Source: an uncultured Cellvibrionales bacterium
Lineage (GTDB): Bacteria; Pseudomonadota; Gammaproteobacteria; Pseudomonadales; Cellvibrionaceae
Direction of reading: 5' to 3'
Assembly (NCBI GenBank): GCA_913020115.1
Contig: CAJWBQ010000023.1
Location: 1 to 64,000 of the forward strand
Length of the DNA stretch: 64,000 nt
Part shown: in pieces, positions 17,055-24,850 of the stretch
Numbering within the stretch: the stretch's first letter is position 1
Layout: the number at the start of each line of letters is the position of its first letter
The notes under the pieces: generated by a model
Database searches by the model: none
What the model saw: only the letters and a program-made list of their open reading frames with translations
Told to the model about the DNA's origin: nothing
Position numbers and translations under genes: made by a program

Positions 17055-18560
17055 TCAGACCGCCTCTACTTCGGCCTCCATGGCTTTGAAGGTGGCTAGT
17101 GTCGCGTCTGATGGTGGCTTGGTGAGCAGGCTTACCAGCACAATTGCCACGGCACTGAAGATAGCGCCCGGTACTATTTCATACATCCACTGACTGAGTG
17201 ATTGACCTGAGATAGTGATGGGTGTGTAGATCCAGAACAAAACAGTCAGCGTACCGACGACGATGCCAGCCAGTGCTCCGGGCGCATTCATACGCGGCCA
17301 GTAAAGGCTGAGAATAATCATCGGCCCAAAAGCCGCGCCAAAACCAGCCCAAGCATTACTGACCAATTGGAGTATTGAATTGTTGCGATCATGCGCCAGC
17401 GAAACCGCCACCAAGGCCACTAACAATACGCAAACCCGCCCAATAAAAACCAACTCTTTTTCGCTGGCACTTTTATTGAGAAACGCTTTATAAATGTCTT
17501 CGGTCAGCGAACTGGATGTCACCAATAACTGCGAAGAAATTGTACTCATGATGGCGGCTAGCACGGCGGCCAGTAAAAAACCCGACACGAGTGGATGGAA
17601 CAAAACCTGCGCCAACAATATGTATATGGTTTCTGCATCGTTGAGAATTACGCCGGTTTTTGCCACGTAAGCGACGCCAACAAAACCGGTGGCCATGGCG
17701 CCCAACAAAGAGACAATCATCCAACTCATGCCAATTCTACGCGCGGTTTTCATATCGCTTAATTTGCGAATGGCCATGAAGCGAACAATTATGTGCGGCT
17801 GCCCAAAATAACCTAAACCCCAAGCCAGTGATGAAATTATTCCGAGCAAGCTAGTGCCGGCGATAAAATTGAAGTGTGCGGGGCTCATATCCTCGATCGC
17901 AAGCACCACTGCCTCCGGGCCACCCACTTCACTTAGTGCGACAATGGGCACCAAAATCAGCGCGACAAACATTATGCAACCCTGCACAAAGTCTGTGAGG
18001 CTGACCGCTAAAAAACCTCCCAGCAAAGTGTAAAGCACAACAATTCCCGCGGTGACGTAAAGGCCGTACTCATACTGAGTATTGAACGCACTCTCAAATA
18101 ATTTTCCGCCGCCTACTATGCCGGACGAGGTGTACAAGGTGAAGAACAAGATAATTACCAGAGACGATATTATTCGCAGCGCTCGAGAATTATCTTGAAA
18201 GCGGTTTTCGAAAAAGTCTGGCAGGGTTATGGCGTCGTTGGCGAGCTCGGTATAAGCCCTCAAGCGAGTGGCAACAATAAGGTAGTTTAGATAAGCACCT
18301 AGAATTAGACCTATTCCGATCCAAATGTTGTGCAAACCACTGAGGTACATCGCCCCAGGCAAGCCCATGACCATCCAACCACTCATGTCGGAAGCGCCCG
18401 CCGATAAGGCGGTGACCGCGGGACTTAATTGACGACCACCCAAGAGATAGGCCGAGGCGGTGCTAGTAGACCTCCGGTAGGCATACAAACCGATAAACAG
18501 CATTACAACGAAGTAGATAATTAGAGAAGCTAAGGTTCCAAATTCCATGTTTATTTTCAT
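17055..18560 (-). CDS. putP: Sodium/proline symporter
   Basis: This 501-residue member of the sodium:solute symporter family has about 13 transmembrane segments. The N-terminal YLLGGRQLSPAVTALSAGASDMSGWMVMGLPGAMYLSG block matches the PutP sodium- and proline-site helix, and the second conserved region is GYFGQPHIIVRFMAIR. The C-terminal helix block (residues 400-485) contains AWAGFGAAFGPMIILSLYW. It probably imports proline, driven by sodium, for carbon and nitrogen supply or osmoprotection. No putA lies in the window. Starts at 18560 and 18548 are both possible; neither has a strong Shine-Dalgarno. It is not clearly operonic with its neighbours. Confidence 0.93.
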   Translation of the reverse strand: MKINMEFGTLASLIIYFVVMLFIGLYAYRRSTSTASAYLLGGRQLSPAVTALSAGASDMSGWMVMGLPGAMYLSGLHNIWIGIGLILGAYLNYLIVATRLRAYTELANDAITLPDFFENRFQDNSRALRIISSLVIILFFTLYTSSGIVGGGKLFESAFNTQYEYGLYVTAGIVVLYTLLGGFLAVSLTDFVQGCIMFVALILVPIVALSEVGGPEAVVLAIEDMSPAHFNFIAGTSLLGIISSLAWGLGYFGQPHIIVRFMAIRKLSDMKTARRIGMSWMIVSLLGAMATGFVGVAYVAKTGVILNDAETIYILLAQVLFHPLVSGFLLAAVLAAIMSTISSQLLVTSSSLTEDIYKAFLNKSASEKELVFIGRVCVLLVALVAVSLAHDRNNSILQLVSNAWAGFGAAFGPMIILSLYWPRMNAPGALAGIVVGTLTVLFWIYTPITISGQSLSQWMYEIVPGAIFSAVAIVLVSLLTKPPSDATLATFKAMEAEVEAV

Positions 18561-18612
18561 TTTTTTGCGGAAGGAAGGGAATTGTTGCTCAGCTTGTAAT
18601 GAACTGCAAGGG

Positions 18613-18651
18613 CAGAAGGCGCAAAGGGAGACTTGTGATTTGCGCCTTCTG
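18613..18651. terminator. 13-bp-stem hairpin after the TonB receptor gene
   Basis: A perfect 13-bp stem (18613-18625 with 18639-18651) with a 13-nt loop lies just after the stop of the ZnuD-like gene (minus strand) and 53 nt ahead of the putP start. It is probably the end of the receptor transcript, although no T run follows. Confidence 0.5.
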
Positions 18652-18660
18652 GCTTACATT

Positions 18661-20841
18661 TTAGAAGGTGTAACGAACTCCTCCTACCAAAGAACGGCCA
18701 GACTCAGGGGCGTAATTTCTTAGGAAAGAAGTACTCAAACGAATTTCCTTATCTGAGACATTGTTGAGCTTGGCAAAAAACAACAGTGAACCCTCATTAG
18801 AATCCTTGCCCACGCGGTAGTTCAAGCCCAAATTCCAGCGAGTATAAGCTTTGGTCGCCGACTCCTGCTCACCCGGATCTTTCTGGGCAGCGGCGTCTTG
18901 CACATCAACAAATGCCGACCAATTGCCTTGCTGATAGCTTAGTTTTGCGCCCACTCTTCTCGGCGGCATTCTGGGCACGGCAAGACCGTTGTCAAAACGC
19001 GCGCGCAGAGTATCGCCCATTAGGGTGAGTTCCAAGTTGTGGGTTTCACTGCTCACTAAGGCAAGAGAGGCTTCTAGCTCCATTCCATAAAACGTGGCAT
19101 CTTCCTGCTGATAACTCAGGATAGGCACTTCGTCCTGCTCCAAACCTGTGTTTTTCAGGTAGATATAATCATTGAAATGGTTGTAAAAAAGAGTCGCATC
19201 TAAAGAAACCACCGCATTCTGCCAAGTCAATTTGAAATCCGCATTGTGCGACTGCTCGGAATCGAGGTCGGCATTACCTATTTCTATCGATTGGCTGGCG
19301 CCATGAACAACGTACTCCCCGTGATCTGAGTCTGATTCAATGTCAATGTTGGAGTAAAGCTCCTCAGTCACAGGCGCGCGCTCGGCGTTGGAGAGCGCGA
19401 GCGAAACTTGCCACTCAGGCGCCACCCGCCAAAGCGCCGAAGCAGAAGCACTGACACTGTTGAAGCTATGAGTCTGAGCCGCAGAGTGTGCTGGCTTGAG
19501 TTTGTCTTGGTCGAGCCTCAAGGCCATTTCGTAGGTCCAATCGCCTTGATCGTAACCCTCTACGAGGAAAATTCCCGTAGAAGTGCTTTCGGTCATGGGA
19601 ATAAAACTCTCCTCTCCCAAAGCGCTAAATTCTCCGTGACGCCACTGTACACCCAGCTGACCATGCCAGCCCGCAATGGCTTGATGATTCAGCTCAAGAC
19701 GACTTTCCCAGGTGCTGTTACTGAAATGTGTACCAATTTCCCCCGAGCTTTCTATTTCGTCATGCTGGTAGTTTGTGTGGCTCAGCTGCCAATTTAGCAG
19801 ACTAATACCCGCAAATGGGTCTTCTTTCAGCACGCGAGCGTCATAACGCGTTTGGTCGATGTCTATGCGTATGCCATCTTCACCTTCTTCGTGATCGTCA
19901 TGATCATCGTGGTGTTCTTCTTCGTGCTCGTCCTCTTCGTAACCCTCTTCTTCATGGTGGGCGTGAGCGCCAGGTGGAATGCCATATTCGCTATTGAGCT
20001 GACTCACCGAAATACCGGCAAAGCCCCAAGCAAAGGAATTGCTCGCCCCCAAGGTAAAGCTTCGGGTTCGCCCTCCAGTGTTAGCGATGTAGCCATCGGT
20101 ATTTTCTATGGCTTCCTCTTCCTCTTCCTCCTCTTCATGATCATGGCCATCATGCAGTGACTCCAATGCCTGCTCGTCAATAGCCTCTCCTGGAATATTT
20201 AAGTCGCTCCACTCTCGCAGCAAACCGCTGAAATGGAAAGCAGAGGTCTCGGCGCTACCATTGAGGTTAAATGCTGTAACACCAAGGTCGGCCGCCCCTT
20301 CATGACGGTACTCCACGCCTCCGGTGAGGGTTTCAGCTTGAGCTTGGGGGATGCGGTTGTCGAGCACGTTCACCACACCACCAATAGCTCCGCCACCGTA
20401 CATAAGAGTAGCTGGGCCGCGAAGCACCTCAATGCTCTCCGCCAGTAAGGGTTCTACCGCCACAGAGTGATCGGCACTTAAGCTAGATGCGTCGGCGCTG
20501 CGCAAACTGTTTTGTAGCACCGTAACCCGTGCACCTTGCTGACCGCGAATCACTGGACGGCCCACCGCTGGGCCAAAAGAGGCGCTGGCAAGACCCGGCT
20601 GGCTGGCTAAGGTTTCGCCTAGAGTGGCGCTGGCCGCGGCCCGCAGGGCCTCACCGCTGAACACGGTAACGGGCAGTGCCGTTTGTGATTCTTGACGATG
20701 AATGGGCACGGACACAAGCACGTGCTCCATCTCTCGATCATCGATATGGGCAGTCTGGCTTTGTTCCGCCAGCGCTAAGCTTGGCGTGAAGTATAAGGCG
20801 GCACGGCATAGTGCCACCGCACAAGTAGTGAGGTGTTTCAT
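18661..20841 (-). CDS. znuD: ZnuD-like TonB-dependent receptor with His/acidic loops
   Basis: This 726-residue outer-membrane receptor probably takes up zinc (or heme). From the ATG at 20841 it has a signal peptide (about 25 residues), a plug domain (about 45-165, with RPVIRGQQGARVTVLQN and the ESIEVLRGPATLMYGGGAIGGVVNV plug motif) and a beta-barrel ending in VRYTF (C-terminal Phe). Two extracellular loops are packed with His, Asp and Glu: one has DGHDHE followed by seven more Glu, and a longer one runs about residues 293-323. Such loops are known from ZnuD of Neisseria, a Zur-controlled zinc piracy receptor. The ATG at 20853 adds four residues; GGAGAG sits 5 nt before 20841. A small His/Cys membrane protein gene lies just upstream. 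I saw no clear Zur box. Confidence 0.88.
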   Translation of the reverse strand: MKHLTTCAVALCRAALYFTPSLALAEQSQTAHIDDREMEHVLVSVPIHRQESQTALPVTVFSGEALRAAASATLGETLASQPGLASASFGPAVGRPVIRGQQGARVTVLQNSLRSADASSLSADHSVAVEPLLAESIEVLRGPATLMYGGGAIGGVVNVLDNRIPQAQAETLTGGVEYRHEGAADLGVTAFNLNGSAETSAFHFSGLLREWSDLNIPGEAIDEQALESLHDGHDHEEEEEEEEAIENTDGYIANTGGRTRSFTLGASNSFAWGFAGISVSQLNSEYGIPPGAHAHHEEEGYEEDEHEEEHHDDHDDHEEGEDGIRIDIDQTRYDARVLKEDPFAGISLLNWQLSHTNYQHDEIESSGEIGTHFSNSTWESRLELNHQAIAGWHGQLGVQWRHGEFSALGEESFIPMTESTSTGIFLVEGYDQGDWTYEMALRLDQDKLKPAHSAAQTHSFNSVSASASALWRVAPEWQVSLALSNAERAPVTEELYSNIDIESDSDHGEYVVHGASQSIEIGNADLDSEQSHNADFKLTWQNAVVSLDATLFYNHFNDYIYLKNTGLEQDEVPILSYQQEDATFYGMELEASLALVSSETHNLELTLMGDTLRARFDNGLAVPRMPPRRVGAKLSYQQGNWSAFVDVQDAAAQKDPGEQESATKAYTRWNLGLNYRVGKDSNEGSLLFFAKLNNVSDKEIRLSTSFLRNYAPESGRSLVGGVRYTF

Positions 20842-20884
20842 TGGGCTCTCCAAATAATAAAAGGTTTAAATTAAGACCGAATTA

Positions 20885-21181
20885 TTAGCAGTAGAGAGGT
20901 GGTGCTCGAGAGAGGTAGTGAGAGCTAACTTGAACTTGAAGGCTGGTAATTAGGCTAAAGACAATCAGGCCTAAGGCAAACAAAATGTCCCAATGAACAC
21001 TAGTGCTAACAGCAACATCAACGGGCGCACTGCCCGCACACAGCTCACATTCAAGGCCACTGTCGGGCAAGTGAACGTGAGTGGTCTCCATTTGCGAGGC
21101 ACCAAGCAGCGATACTGTTAGCAATACAACTAACAGCAAACCTCGCAAGGTGATATTCGCAGATGTGGGCTTGCTTCGCAT
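20885..21181 (-). CDS. Small His/Cys membrane protein linked to ZnuD-like receptor
   Basis: This 98-residue protein has two hydrophobic segments (about residues 12-30 and 64-85) with a short loop between them that holds METTHVHLPDSGLECELC: two His and a CxxC pair. A basic N-terminus suggests that the loop faces the periplasm. The pattern resembles the DUF2946-type proteins often found near zinc or copper receptors, but I cannot prove the family. It ends 43 nt ahead of the znuD-like start, on the same strand, so it is probably co-transcribed and may hand over or sense metal. The ATG at 21181, with AAGAG at 8 nt, is preferred to a TTG at 21208. Confidence 0.65.
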   Translation of the reverse strand: MRSKPTSANITLRGLLLVVLLTVSLLGASQMETTHVHLPDSGLECELCAGSAPVDVAVSTSVHWDILFALGLIVFSLITSLQVQVSSHYLSRAPPLYC

Positions 21182-21262
21182 GAACACAGCTCTTGGAACT
21201 TTAGGCAATCGAATAGCACATTTTACGACTTCTCTAAGAATGTGTCTAGCAGACGCTACATT

Positions 21263-21661
21263 TTAAGTCTTTAAAAAAGCTGGCCGAGAATCGCTCATCA
21301 TCGCATCTAAGGCCTGCTGTGCTCGCTTAGGGTTTTGCAGGTCTTTAATTTCAATCATTTCACACTCGTCCCGCACCATTTCTGCAATGCTGGTTGGATA
21401 GTGGCGGCAGTCTTCTGGGCGATCGTGGTAAATGGCGCAGGTGTATTTTTCCTGATTCGGCTCCTGCTGCAACCAGGGGCAGCGTTTGAGAGGCTCCCCA
21501 GTGGCGGGGTCTACCCAAATGTTGCCGTTTTTAACATAGGCATAGATACTGGGTCGTGCATTCTCCCACCACTCAATTTCACTAGTGCTCGCCGAAAGAC
21601 CACCATCACCATAGTGAATGCAGCATTTACCGCATTGATTACAATCTTTCACAGTGTTCAC
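21263..21661 (-). CDS. YkgJ-type zinc/iron-chelating cysteine-cluster protein
   Basis: This 132-residue cytoplasmic protein of the CxxCxxCC (YkgJ/UPF0153) family has CNQCGKCC at residues 7-14, then a later CPWLQQEP...YTCAIYHDRPEDCRHYP block with three more Cys. The Cys cluster could bind zinc or an iron-sulfur cluster. Function is unknown. It starts with GTG at 21661 (no ATG fits), just after a region shared with the divergent gene at 21790. Its stop is 81 nt ahead of the znuD-linked small gene on the same strand, so it could be part of the same metal-related unit; this is inference. Confidence 0.85.
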   Translation of the reverse strand: MNTVKDCNQCGKCCIHYGDGGLSASTSEIEWWENARPSIYAYVKNGNIWVDPATGEPLKRCPWLQQEPNQEKYTCAIYHDRPEDCRHYPTSIAEMVRDECEMIEIKDLQNPKRAQQALDAMMSDSRPAFLKT

Positions 21662-21789
21662 TCATTACAATTACCCAGCTTTGAATCATAGGCATAAGCT
21701 ATACAAATAGGCACAAGCTATGCAAATATACAGCACGCGTTCAATGGCCGTTCATTGATATCACAAAATAATAACGACAGGTGAAATTT

Positions 21790-23115
21790 ATGTCTAAGTT
21801 CGTGGCATCAACCCTCATGCATCTAGTGATCAGCCCTCGCCTTTTGGCGCTGAAAAGAAAATTTCATGAGCGGCGCCGAGCGAGGAAGCAATCAACTCAC
21901 CTAGCCACAGCTTACCTGCGCATCAACGACCCGCACAGCTACCTGCTACTGCAAGTCATGGCGCCATTGGCCAAGCGCTACCCATTGCAATACGATTTTC
22001 GCACGGTGTTAAGCCTGCAGCCTGCCATGTACCCCGCCCCAGAGCTTTGGGAGAAAAACGCCTTTGTCGACGGCCTTGATTTAGCGGGTTTATACGACTT
22101 AGAATTTCCCTCGCGCCCCCCAATCAGCAGTCAGCAACGGGACGCTGAGTTAACGGCACAACTTCTACACTGGGAACTGCAACCCGGTTACCTAGACAAA
22201 GCACTGGCCTTGTTCACCGCCTATTGGAACGATGACAGTGCCGCCCTCGAACAACTTACCAACCCCGGTGTTACCCAGCATTTGGAATGCTATCAGCAAC
22301 ATCGCTTGGCCAATGAAAACCTGCTGAAAAACCAAGGTCACTACCTGAGCGGAATGCTGCACTATGGTGGCGAGTGGTATTGGGGACTAAGCCGCCTTGA
22401 ATACCTTGAGCGTCGCCTCAACGAACTGGGACTTTCTCAAGACGCCAAACCGCCGTCGGTGGAGTTTAATCGCGGTCACGTTAACTTCTGTAAACACCTC
22501 GATAAAAATAAGGTAATTAAGAACACAGATTCTGCCGACAGCCCCCTTGAAATGTATCTGTCCATAAGAAGCCCTTACTCCTATATTGGCTTGGTAAGAG
22601 CTCGCCAGTTAGCTGAACACTATCAGCTTCCTCTGGTTTTAAAACCTGTCCTGCCGATGGTGATGCGTCGCATGCAAGTGCCGAGAACAAAAGGGTTTTA
22701 CATTCTTCAAGACGTGCAACGGGAGGCTATCAACTATGGCATTCCTTTTGGAAACATTGCCGACCCTCTTGGGCGAGGTGTTGAACGCTGCTACGCGCTT
22801 TATGACTACGCAAAAAGTGAGGGCAAAGGCACGGAGTTTATGGAAAGTTACGCCCGCGGAGTTTGGGCGGAAGGCATTCATTCTGAAACTGATGAGGGTC
22901 TGAAGATTTTAGTCGAGCGCGTAGGCCTGAATTGGTCAAAAGCTCAGGAACTGGTAAAAAATGACAGCTGGCGACTGTGGGCGCAGGATAATTTAGCAGA
23001 GATGTATTCCCAAGATCTTTGGGGTGTCCCTAGCTTCAAGTACGCCGACCGCGTCTGGTTTGGTCAAGATCGACTAGAACCCATAGAAACACTCATTGCT
23101 GAAAAAAGAGCTTGA
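21790..23115 (+). CDS. Tandem DsbA-like (HCCA isomerase family) protein
   Basis: This 441-residue protein consists of two thioredoxin-fold DsbA/2-hydroxychromene-2-carboxylate isomerase-like domains. The first (about residues 40-225) begins RINDPHSYLLLQVMAPLAKRYP, the second (about 255-440) SIRSPYSYIGLVRARQLAEHY. Both have the SPYSY/DPHSY motif that binds glutathione in the HCCA isomerase family, and the second domain ends with the conserved WGVPSFKY. Neither has a CxxC redox pair. Related single-domain enzymes work on aromatic or glutathione adducts; the substrate here is unknown. AGGTG lies just ahead of the ATG at 21790, so the GTG at 21781 is not used. It is divergent from the YkgJ gene. 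Confidence 0.8.
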   Translation: MSKFVASTLMHLVISPRLLALKRKFHERRRARKQSTHLATAYLRINDPHSYLLLQVMAPLAKRYPLQYDFRTVLSLQPAMYPAPELWEKNAFVDGLDLAGLYDLEFPSRPPISSQQRDAELTAQLLHWELQPGYLDKALALFTAYWNDDSAALEQLTNPGVTQHLECYQQHRLANENLLKNQGHYLSGMLHYGGEWYWGLSRLEYLERRLNELGLSQDAKPPSVEFNRGHVNFCKHLDKNKVIKNTDSADSPLEMYLSIRSPYSYIGLVRARQLAEHYQLPLVLKPVLPMVMRRMQVPRTKGFYILQDVQREAINYGIPFGNIADPLGRGVERCYALYDYAKSEGKGTEFMESYARGVWAEGIHSETDEGLKILVERVGLNWSKAQELVKNDSWRLWAQDNLAEMYSQDLWGVPSFKYADRVWFGQDRLEPIETLIAEKRA

Positions 23116-23154
23116 TCTGACCTTACTCAAAAAGTTTTTTTGGCACTAGCCCTT

Positions 23155-23187
23155 AAGTTTATGAGGCCCGGCCGGCCTCATAAACTT
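23155..23187. terminator. Strong convergent hairpin after the HCCA-like gene
   Basis: A 14-bp perfect stem (23155-23168 with 23174-23187) with a 5-nt CGGCC loop lies between the plus-strand gene and the minus-strand LysE gene. Its right end overlaps the LysE stop codon (23186-23188). A run of T precedes it, at 23135-23141. It probably ends transcription from both sides. Confidence 0.75.
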
Positions 23188-23803
23188 ACCAACTTAGAAA
23201 TACGTGATTATAAAAAATGTCTCCCGCCACATACAAAAGCAAAGTAGACATAGAAAGATTCAGCCAACGGAAATAGCTTGGTTGGGTGATCCACTTGCCA
23301 AGACGAGCTCCCATCAACAAGTAAGTGGCCGGCGCCCCTAATGCTAAACTCGACAGCAATAGAGACCAAGCGACAATTGCCGCGCCGGAAATCTGCGCGG
23401 CCGGAAATTGTACGCTGACGATAGGCAGAATGGCGACAAAAGCCTTCGGGTTAAGCAATTGCATAATCAGGCCAGACTTGAAACTCAAATTACCCGCCGC
23501 GCTACCCGCTTCCTCAGCGCTGTCTAATGGCGCGGAACCCCTGCCGCACCAGGAAATTTTGTAGGCCAGATAGGCGATGTAGAAACTGCCGGCACAGCTG
23601 ATCCACAACTGATAGGCAGGCTTTACCAGCCAGGCCCCCGTATAAGCAAACGCCACAAATAGCAGGAACATGGCGCAGGCAACCCCGACGCAAAAGTGTA
23701 CGGTTGAACGGACTTGTCCATTGAGGCCCGCATTTAAACTGATTAAATTAACCGGTCCTGGGGTGTACATAATACCGAACGCGTAGGCGAGTATTTCCAC
23801 CAT
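23186..23803 (-). CDS. LysE/RhtB family exporter
   Basis: This 205-residue inner-membrane protein has about six transmembrane segments. Its start, ILAYAFGIMYTPGPVNLISLN, carries the family TPGP(V)N motif, and the middle has LLNPKAFVAILPIVSVQFP (the family N-P-K motif). LysE-type carriers export amino acids or similar small molecules. The AraC-type regulator gene upstream (49 nt gap, same strand) probably controls it or is co-transcribed. The substrate cannot be told. It ends in the convergent hairpin. Confidence 0.9.
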   Translation of the reverse strand: MVEILAYAFGIMYTPGPVNLISLNAGLNGQVRSTVHFCVGVACAMFLLFVAFAYTGAWLVKPAYQLWISCAGSFYIAYLAYKISWCGRGSAPLDSAEEAGSAAGNLSFKSGLIMQLLNPKAFVAILPIVSVQFPAAQISGAAIVAWSLLLSSLALGAPATYLLMGARLGKWITQPSYFRWLNLSMSTLLLYVAGDIFYNHVFLSW

Positions 23804-23852
23804 AGTATTTTACTCTGGAAGTGAAGAAGTTATTGGGTATTAGCGCTTTATA

Positions 23853-24683
23853 TCAAGCGCTGAGAAAGTGCTGCTGATACTGCTTAGGCGTCATGCCGTA
23901 AATGGGTTTGAAGCGACGGTTGAAGTGGCTCAAATCGCTAAAGCCGTAGCCAAACACTACGTCGTCAAGCGCCACCCCAGACTCCAGTGCTTCACGAGCC
24001 CGATTAATGCGGCAGTTGAGCACATACTGATGGGGTGTAATGCCAAATTGCTGGCGAAACATACGCAAGAAGTGGTACTTCGATAAATTAGCGCTGCGGC
24101 TAATATCATCCAAGCTCATATCTACTTTGATATTCGCATGAATATAATCGCGAGCCTGAAGCAACAAGCGATCAATTTTCCGAGCTGGGTGCTCTGGCGA
24201 ATATTCACGATAACGCTGTGCGATACCTTCCGCCAATTGATAAAGCTCACACTCCTGCTGCAACTTATCGTCTGTTTTGTTCTCAACTAAACTTGCGAGA
24301 TTAAGAATGGCCTGACGTATTTTCGGGTCTTCGAGGAGCTTATCGGCAATCTGAAAATCTTGACTCTGTTTGACTCCTGCACTGCTCAGCATAGGCTCTA
24401 GCTGTGTAGGGTGAACGTAGACCATACGATACTGCAAAGTATCATCAATGCCCGAGCGACCATCGTGCACTTCACCGGGGTTAAATACGATGACATTGCC
24501 TGGGTGACTGCGATGAAAGGCACCACCGGCAAAAAAGTCCTGTCGCCCTGCCTGAGTCACGCCAAACGAAAATTCCTCATGAGTATGCTTATCATAAGAA
24601 AAATCATTCATAGTGGCCTGCAAAACCGTCACCTTGGCAAGGTGTTGGCTTTTGACATATTGGAATTGATTATTCGGTTTCAT
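23853..24683 (-). CDS. AraC-family transcriptional regulator
   Basis: This 276-residue regulator has an N-terminal cupin ligand domain (residues about 10-130; H34-T-H-E-E-F, then GNVIVFNPGEVHDG) and a C-terminal double helix-turn-helix (about 170-275) with NLSKYHFLRMFRQQFGITPHQYVL and the second-helix GFSDLSHFNRRFKPIYGMTPKQY. It sits directly upstream of the LysE exporter, as many AraC regulators of that export family do, so control of export in response to a small molecule is likely. A 167-bp gap follows it upstream, up to the kinase gene; I see no further structure there. Confidence 0.92.
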   Translation of the reverse strand: MKPNNQFQYVKSQHLAKVTVLQATMNDFSYDKHTHEEFSFGVTQAGRQDFFAGGAFHRSHPGNVIVFNPGEVHDGRSGIDDTLQYRMVYVHPTQLEPMLSSAGVKQSQDFQIADKLLEDPKIRQAILNLASLVENKTDDKLQQECELYQLAEGIAQRYREYSPEHPARKIDRLLLQARDYIHANIKVDMSLDDISRSANLSKYHFLRMFRQQFGITPHQYVLNCRINRAREALESGVALDDVVFGYGFSDLSHFNRRFKPIYGMTPKQYQQHFLSA

Positions 24684-24850
24684 CTTCCTAGATCGTCTCA
24701 GGGCAGCGGGTGGTAAGTATCTGAGGCCTAGTATAGAGCGAAGTTTGGAGCAATGCTTGGACGAAATTGCGGTGAATGAAGTTCAAATGAGACTAGGTCA
24801 GTGCAGAAAAATGGCTTTCCAGCGCCTAAATCCCCTCTAATGCAGGCTAA

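Noticed and set aside
21182..21262. Zur box upstream of the ZnuD-linked small gene
   Set aside because: I looked for a palindromic GNAATGTNATANNATTNC-like site and saw none with convincing symmetry.
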